A stretch of 64,000 nucleotides of DNA from assembly GCA_963969495.1 (NCBI GenBank), contig OZ018321.1:131410293-131474292 (forward strand), in the 5' to 3' direction. Both the position numbers and the translations under genes were made by a program. The stretch is from Ceratothoa steindachneri. Lineage: Eukaryota; Arthropoda; Malacostraca; Isopoda; Cymothoidae. The notes under the pieces were generated by a model. That model did no database searches and was not told the DNA's origin. It saw nothing but the letters and a program-made list of their open reading frames with translations. Below, one piece after another: positions 60,001 to 64,000 of this stretch (positions are counted from its first letter, which is position 1; every line of letters begins with the position of its first letter).

Positions 60001-61086
60001 ATGCAATTAACAAAAGATCAACGCATATTTGTAGTCACAAACTTTATTAAGACTGGCAGTATTAAACAAGTACAAGATTCATTTGAACAACGTTTTCCAG
60101 GTAGGCACCCACCAAGTGAGCTCACAATTTGGAAAAATGTTCGTAAATACCCACATGGAGGAACATGCTTAAATCTAAATAAAGGTCGTTCGAGTCGTAT
60201 GAGAACCATAAGAACAACAAAAAATATCGAAAATGTTCAGATGACACTTCTTCAAAATCCACATGTATCAGTCAGAAAGAATGGGTTACAATTGTCAAAG
60301 TCGTCATTTAACCGCATTATTAAACATGACTTAAAATGGCATCCCTATAAGATGCATGCAAGACACCAGCTTCTTAAAACTAATTTTCCTCGTCATAGAC
60401 AATTTGTTGAATGGCTTCTCCATAAACCTGCTCGTTTCTTGCAAACCATTGTGATTGGTGTCGAGGCAGCCTTTTTTATGAATGGAAAGGTAAATAGACA
60501 TAACATTCTGCAATATGCGCGGCTGAACTACCCCCCAGCATTCAACTTTGACACACGTATTTGTCAGCAGTAAGTGTCTCTGTGGATCGGAATATGCGGG
60601 AATGGCTATCTTGCCAGCCCATTGTTTTACGAGAATAACTTGAATGGTGCTGCCTAACCGAGCATGATCAACAAAAGGATCTTACCGGAACTCCGCCAGA
60701 TTTACGGCAATCAATTCAATAGACTTTGGTAGATTCAGGACGGCGCACCAGCTCATAGACAGCTTGCTGTACAAACAAAACTAAGAGAAACGTTTGAAAA
60801 CCGCATTGTCGCGCTGAATCATGCAATTGAATAGCCCCCAAGATCCCCTGACTTAACACCGTGCGATTATTTCTTTTGGGGATATCTAAAAAATAAAGTT
60901 TATGCTACTTCACCACAAAGCATCAACCAGTTAAGAGATAATATCATACGTGAAGTTAATAGACTTAAGGAAAATCACAAGTTAATCAAAATAGTTGTTC
61001 AATCAATGCGATCAAAGGTGCAACTGTGCTTGAAAAGAAATGGAGTACTTGTGGAAGGAAACCATGCTTATAAAATTATAAAATGA
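60001..61086 (+). pseudogene. Tc1/mariner-type transposase, one frame with four stops
   Basis: Start at MQLTKDQRIFVVTNFIKTGS, chosen because homologous sequence begins there although the frame is open 32 codons further upstream. DNA-binding part: SELTIWKNVRKY and LSKSSFNRIIKHDLKWHPYK. Catalytic part: VIGVEAAFFMNGKVN (the first catalytic D of the usual VIGDEA is V), IQDGAPAHRQLAV (second D) and PPRSPDLTPCDYFFWGYLKN (third D). In-frame stops at 60571, 60655, 60727 and 60832 replace sense codons without any frameshift, and the natural end is the TGA at 61084. At 361 codons the length is complete. Confidence 0.9.
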
Positions 61087-61431
61087 ATTTGTATTACCCA
61101 TATAAAGAGGTGTTTTGCTAAAAAATGGATTTAAATATATTTGTTGATTTTAAACTTCGAAGTTTCATTATTTTACTTCCTTGCGCAAACATAATTTTGA
61201 TAGCCTCCACTAAACCCATTAGTGTATCAAAATCGTAAAAGGGAATTTGGCGAAATTTCCGGAATCAACAGGTAAATAGTTTATAAATTTGTTTTATTTT
61301 ACAGAACTCAAAAATCTCCCACAAATAGTTGTTAAATAAAACATCCTCTGCAGAACCTCAAAATCTCCAATAGTCTTTGAGTTATACTAATTCAAAGTAC
61401 AGTTAACTTTTTTTCTGGGACACCCAGTTTA

Positions 61432-61830
61432 TACGAGGGGCGGTCAATAAGTTTTGCGATTCGGTAGGGCAAAACAGAGGAAGGGGGATGGCTGTTTGTG
61501 GGGGTGTTAGGAAAAGTTATGAAAAGTTAGGACCTGCAGCCGCACGCTCTCGCCTCATCTATTTAAGAAGCAGTAGCTGATCGCAGATCGTCAGTCACAA
61601 ATTTTTCAACAATGAAGAAAGTTGAGTCCGCGCAGTGATAAAATATTTGACCAAGGAAGGCAAGAATGCAAAAGAGATCCATGAACGCATGGTTGCAGTG
61701 TGCACCAACACCGCCCCTTCCTATGCAACCATTGCTCGCTGGAATAGGGAGTTCTGCCATGGTCGTGAGCCCCCATCCAGGACACCCGTTAGAAGTGACC
61801 AACGAGGAGATTAATCGCAGTTAGGAAGGC
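61432..61830 (+). mobile_element. mariner-like element, 5' fragment
   Basis: Begins TACGAGGGGCGGTCAATAAG, a typical mariner-family terminus, directly beside the long-TIR transposon. No right end was found, and the homology stops near 61.82 kb. Confidence 0.78.
61612..61812 (+). pseudogene. mariner-like transposase, N-terminal fragment
   Basis: MKKVES, a frameshift, then RAVIKYLTKEG-like codons, KNAKEIHERMVAVCTNTAPS, YATIARWNREFCHGREPPS. This is the helix-turn-helix DNA-binding part. The catalytic domain is missing. Confidence 0.75.
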
Positions 61831-62342
61831 TCCTTACCCCGTTGGTCTGCAAGGTAGTGCGGACCTAAGCTCGTACTCACGTGTAAGAGCCGAAGCTACG
61901 AACAGCCTCACTCTGGTTCCATAAGCGAGAAAACTACATCCCGGCTTTTCTTCGTGACCCTATGCATCGATAGGTCACTTCGCCGCCCTTCGCCCTCACA
62001 GAGGCACCTAAGATTCCTCGGCATTCACAAGCGTAGGGCCCTCTGTAACAAGAAGCTCCCGTCACCGCCTTCTTCCAGCAGAATCGTGACGGAATTGTGG
62101 GATCAGGTCGGTCCCTGGAGAACCTACCTTATCGTCTCCACCCCTCACCTTACCACCTTCACTCACCAGCGCCACCCGAACATCAAGTTCCAAGGTAACC
62201 CTTTCCTTTCACATTCCCCGACTTCACTGCGAAGCTTACCAGCATTACAAGTGTATAGGGATTTGTATGGTGAATAGTAATTTTCAAGCCAAGTGAGATA
62301 TCCGAGATTCAATTATTAATTTATCTTTCAAAGCACTTTATT

Positions 62343-62343
<1 letters not shown>
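61831..62343. other. GC-richer sequence with a 107-codon frame, unrecognised
   Basis: The plus-strand frame at 61954-62277 is rich in S, P, R and H with no domain. It may belong to the LTR of the downstream Gypsy-type element, but no second LTR is in the window to test this. Confidence 0.3.

Positions 62344-62407
<64 letters not shown>
62344..62407. repeat. (TA)n microsatellite
   Basis: About 31 TA units. Confidence 0.97.
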
Positions 62408-62409
<2 letters not shown>

Positions 62410-62596
62410 TTGTTTAGTAAAACTTTATTTTCAAATTATTGTGTATGTAACTTCTTTTAGGTCGCTTGCTGCAAAGTTCATTCCAATCCCTCTGTAGCCA
62501 ATCTCTAAGCACTCTGAGTCAATAAACCCATTCAAGACACGGGCCCGAACGAAGTATAAGGAGTAGTACGACGACCCCTCCGCATTTGGGATAATA

Positions 62597-62598
<2 letters not shown>

Positions 62599-62641
<43 letters not shown>
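62599..62641. repeat. (TA)n microsatellite
   Basis: About 21 TA units in the presumed LTR/leader of G3. Confidence 0.96.
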
Positions 62642-62643
<2 letters not shown>

Positions 62644-63076
62644 AGTCGGGGAAAACTCTAACCACCCTTGGCCTATTCCTAGACATATAGTATATATATT
62701 TTATCATATTTAATTGTCGTGTCATTATGTGTGCGGTTTGTTCCGAACCCGTCAATTTTGAAATTCCCCTTTTCTAATTGCCAAGCGCCCAAGGTTAAAT
62801 AAGACAAATAATAAGACATTTTAAATTTTGTTGGTGAAATAAGAATTGACCCCGTGTCCTTTTTTTCTTGTTTCTTTTTTTATTGCTAGTATACAATATA
62901 AAAGGGTTAGGTCATCCTTGATAACCCTTGCTGGCAGCATCTCACCCAGCATAGTAACTTTTTGTATTTTCGTTATTTTATTATTATTATTGTGTATATT
63001 ATTTGTCACCGCCGTTTTTTCTGGGTTAATTCGCAAAGCTCTTTCGTGAATCAGCGGATCTGACAGCGTATCCAAG

Positions 63077-63259
63077 ATGTCTTCCTCTTCATTTGAGATG
63101 TTCCATAAACAGGGACAAGTTTTGGGACTTTCGGGCAAGGGATTGATCGAATACGTTCAGAACGAACAAATGAATCAACGTGAGAAAAAAAGATAAGAAC
63201 AACGAAAACAAGAAGAAGAGAGGCGAAAACAAGAAGAAATAGAAGAGAGAGAGAGATAG

Positions 63260-63301
<42 letters not shown>

Positions 63302-63795
63302 GAGAGGGAGAAAATTCGTCAACACTAGCGTGAGTTAAGTAAAGATCAATCGAAAATCCGTCAATTTGTGCAAGATAGTAGTGCCTCTTCCTTTAACGAG
63401 TGCCTCGAAGAAGCGGATCTCTACCCCACAAATCATCAGTTCTATCCTAAGGAACAAAATAAAAGCATTTCTCCGTCCCCTACGAACCAAGGACAATCAC
63501 AACCGAGAAAACCCCCTCATTTACTTAAAGTCCCAGGCCCCTTTACCCCAAAAGTAACCACCATAAGAAGCAAGAAGAAGTTAAACCCCCAATTTTTAAT
63601 GCTCCGTCGAGTAACCTCTACCGGAGTAGGGAGTAACCACATTGTATGCTTCTCTTGCGAAACCCCTGGTTACTACAAATCTCAGTGTCCACAAAACTCC
63701 CGCTTTCGCTTTGCACCTGGACAACAGGTCCACCAAGTCTCTGCAGCTCTCGCCGCTAAACAGCCTACCGCGCCTGCTCTCAGGAGCACCAGGTG
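63077..63795 (+). pseudogene. Gag of G3
   Basis: ATG at 63077 gives MSSSSFEMFHKQGQVLGLSG, then KGLIEYVQNEQMNQREKK and a stop. The coiled-coil stretch has expanded into (GA)n and (GATA)n. The main capsid-like part seen in G1 and G2 is missing: the frame picks up at CLEEADLYPTNHQFYPKEQN, the sequence after it. CFSCETPGYYKSQC is a zinc knuckle with Y in place of the histidine. The frame ends at a stop at 63794. Confidence 0.8.
63243..63301. repeat. (GA)n/(GATA)n microsatellite inside gag
   Basis: About six GATA units flanked by GA runs. Probably expanded from the purine-rich coiled-coil coding repeats. Confidence 0.93.
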
Positions 63796-63796
63796 A

Positions 63797-64000
63797 ACTT
63801 TCTTTTTAATAACAGTTCTTCTGGTGTGCTCAAATTCGAGTCCGGATCCATTAATGGATGTAGAGTATCCACTCTGGTGAGAGATACAGGGTGTACGTGT
63901 ATAGTGGTATCGAACAAGTTGCTTCTCCCCGTGGACCCACAACATAAGAATTTCGCTGTTGTACACGATTTCTTGGGAAGAGCTAACAAATTTCCAGTGG
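63797..64000 (+). pseudogene. Protease of G3, cut by the window end
   Basis: After the gag stop the next frame reads NGCRVSTLVRDTGCTCIVVS with DTG at 63883-63891, then HKNFAVVHDFLGRANKFPV to the window edge. It is nearly identical in motif layout to G1. Confidence 0.82.

Larger units (their letters stand above)
59570..61428 (+). mobile_element. Tc1/mariner-superfamily transposon with long (~220-bp) TIRs
   Basis: Left end AAGGTGTCCCAGAAAAAAGA and right end, inverted, CTGGGTGTCCCAGAAAAAAA continue as a near-perfect inverted repeat for about 80 bp, with weaker matching to about 220 bp, including GATAGCCTCCACTAAACCCA and its complement. TAC/TA flanks are present. One transposase gene lies inside on the plus strand. 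Confidence 0.9.
62700..64000 (+). mobile_element. Ty3/Gypsy-type LTR retrotransposon G3, 5' part (window end)
   Basis: The leader, gag and protease start share motifs with G1 and G2. The element continues beyond the window. The position of the 5' LTR is not established. Confidence 0.8.

Overview
Kind of DNA. This is repeat-dense eukaryotic DNA, most likely from an arthropod (a crustacean or chelicerate would fit, but I cannot name the species). The evidence is a long degenerate 5-bp CTAGG-type array, Penelope-like elements, mariner/Tc1 transposons, CR1- and Jockey-like LINEs, Ty3/Gypsy elements, tRNA-derived SINEs and 18 separate (TA)n arrays totalling roughly 2 kb. I found no convincing host protein gene. 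Nearly every coding stretch that I can identify belongs to a transposable element, and nearly all are broken by stops or frameshifts.

Layout, 0-10 kb: a diverged 54-bp satellite (about 43 copies), then a decayed LINE of family A on the minus strand (3.7-9.9 kb). 10-19 kb: three Tc1-type relics, a tRNA-headed SINE and its relative with the head inverted, two Penelope-like elements (PLEs) with inverted terminal repeats, and three foldback hairpins, almost all separated by (TA)n arrays. 19-22.2 kb: an unrecognised ORF with coding tandem repeats, then a 1.4-kb degenerate CTAGG-like pentamer array. 22.2-25.4 kb: minus-strand PLE fragments interrupted by a mariner. 25.7-28.5 kb: 3' part of LINE family B, a PLE 5' fragment and a deleted mariner/Tc1-like element. 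29.3-34.9 kb: a second family A LINE. 35-40 kb: a longer family B LINE. 40.4-41.7 kb: a CR1-like RT fragment, a SINE-like tRNA relic and a LINE RNase H fragment. 42.2-48.9 kb: a Ty3/Gypsy-type LTR element with both LTRs and a 5-bp target duplication, lacking its integrase. 48.9-50.9 kb: 5' half of a third family B LINE. 50.9-57.9 kb: a second Gypsy-type element. 59.1-61.8 kb: a CR1 3' end, a long-TIR Tc1/mariner relic and a mariner 5' fragment. 62.7-64 kb: start of a third Gypsy-type element, cut by the window end.

Most interesting signals. (1) A hammerhead-ribozyme fold sits in both terminal arms of the 12.5-15 kb PLE: the conserved core, a helix I built from GUUC/GAAC plus CAUAAA/UUUAUG, and a palindromic ACGU that suggests a dimeric helix III. 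(2) The Gypsy family encodes integrase before reverse transcriptase (gag-PR-INT-RT-RH), the Gmr1-like order, and both RT copies read YFDN at the active site. (3) In that family a (TA)n array lies between the 5' LTR and a conserved primer-binding-site-like sequence. (4) Two independent PLE 5' fragments run into (TA)n at the same codon. These elements interact only by nesting and sharing insertion sites; no operon or host pathway is visible.
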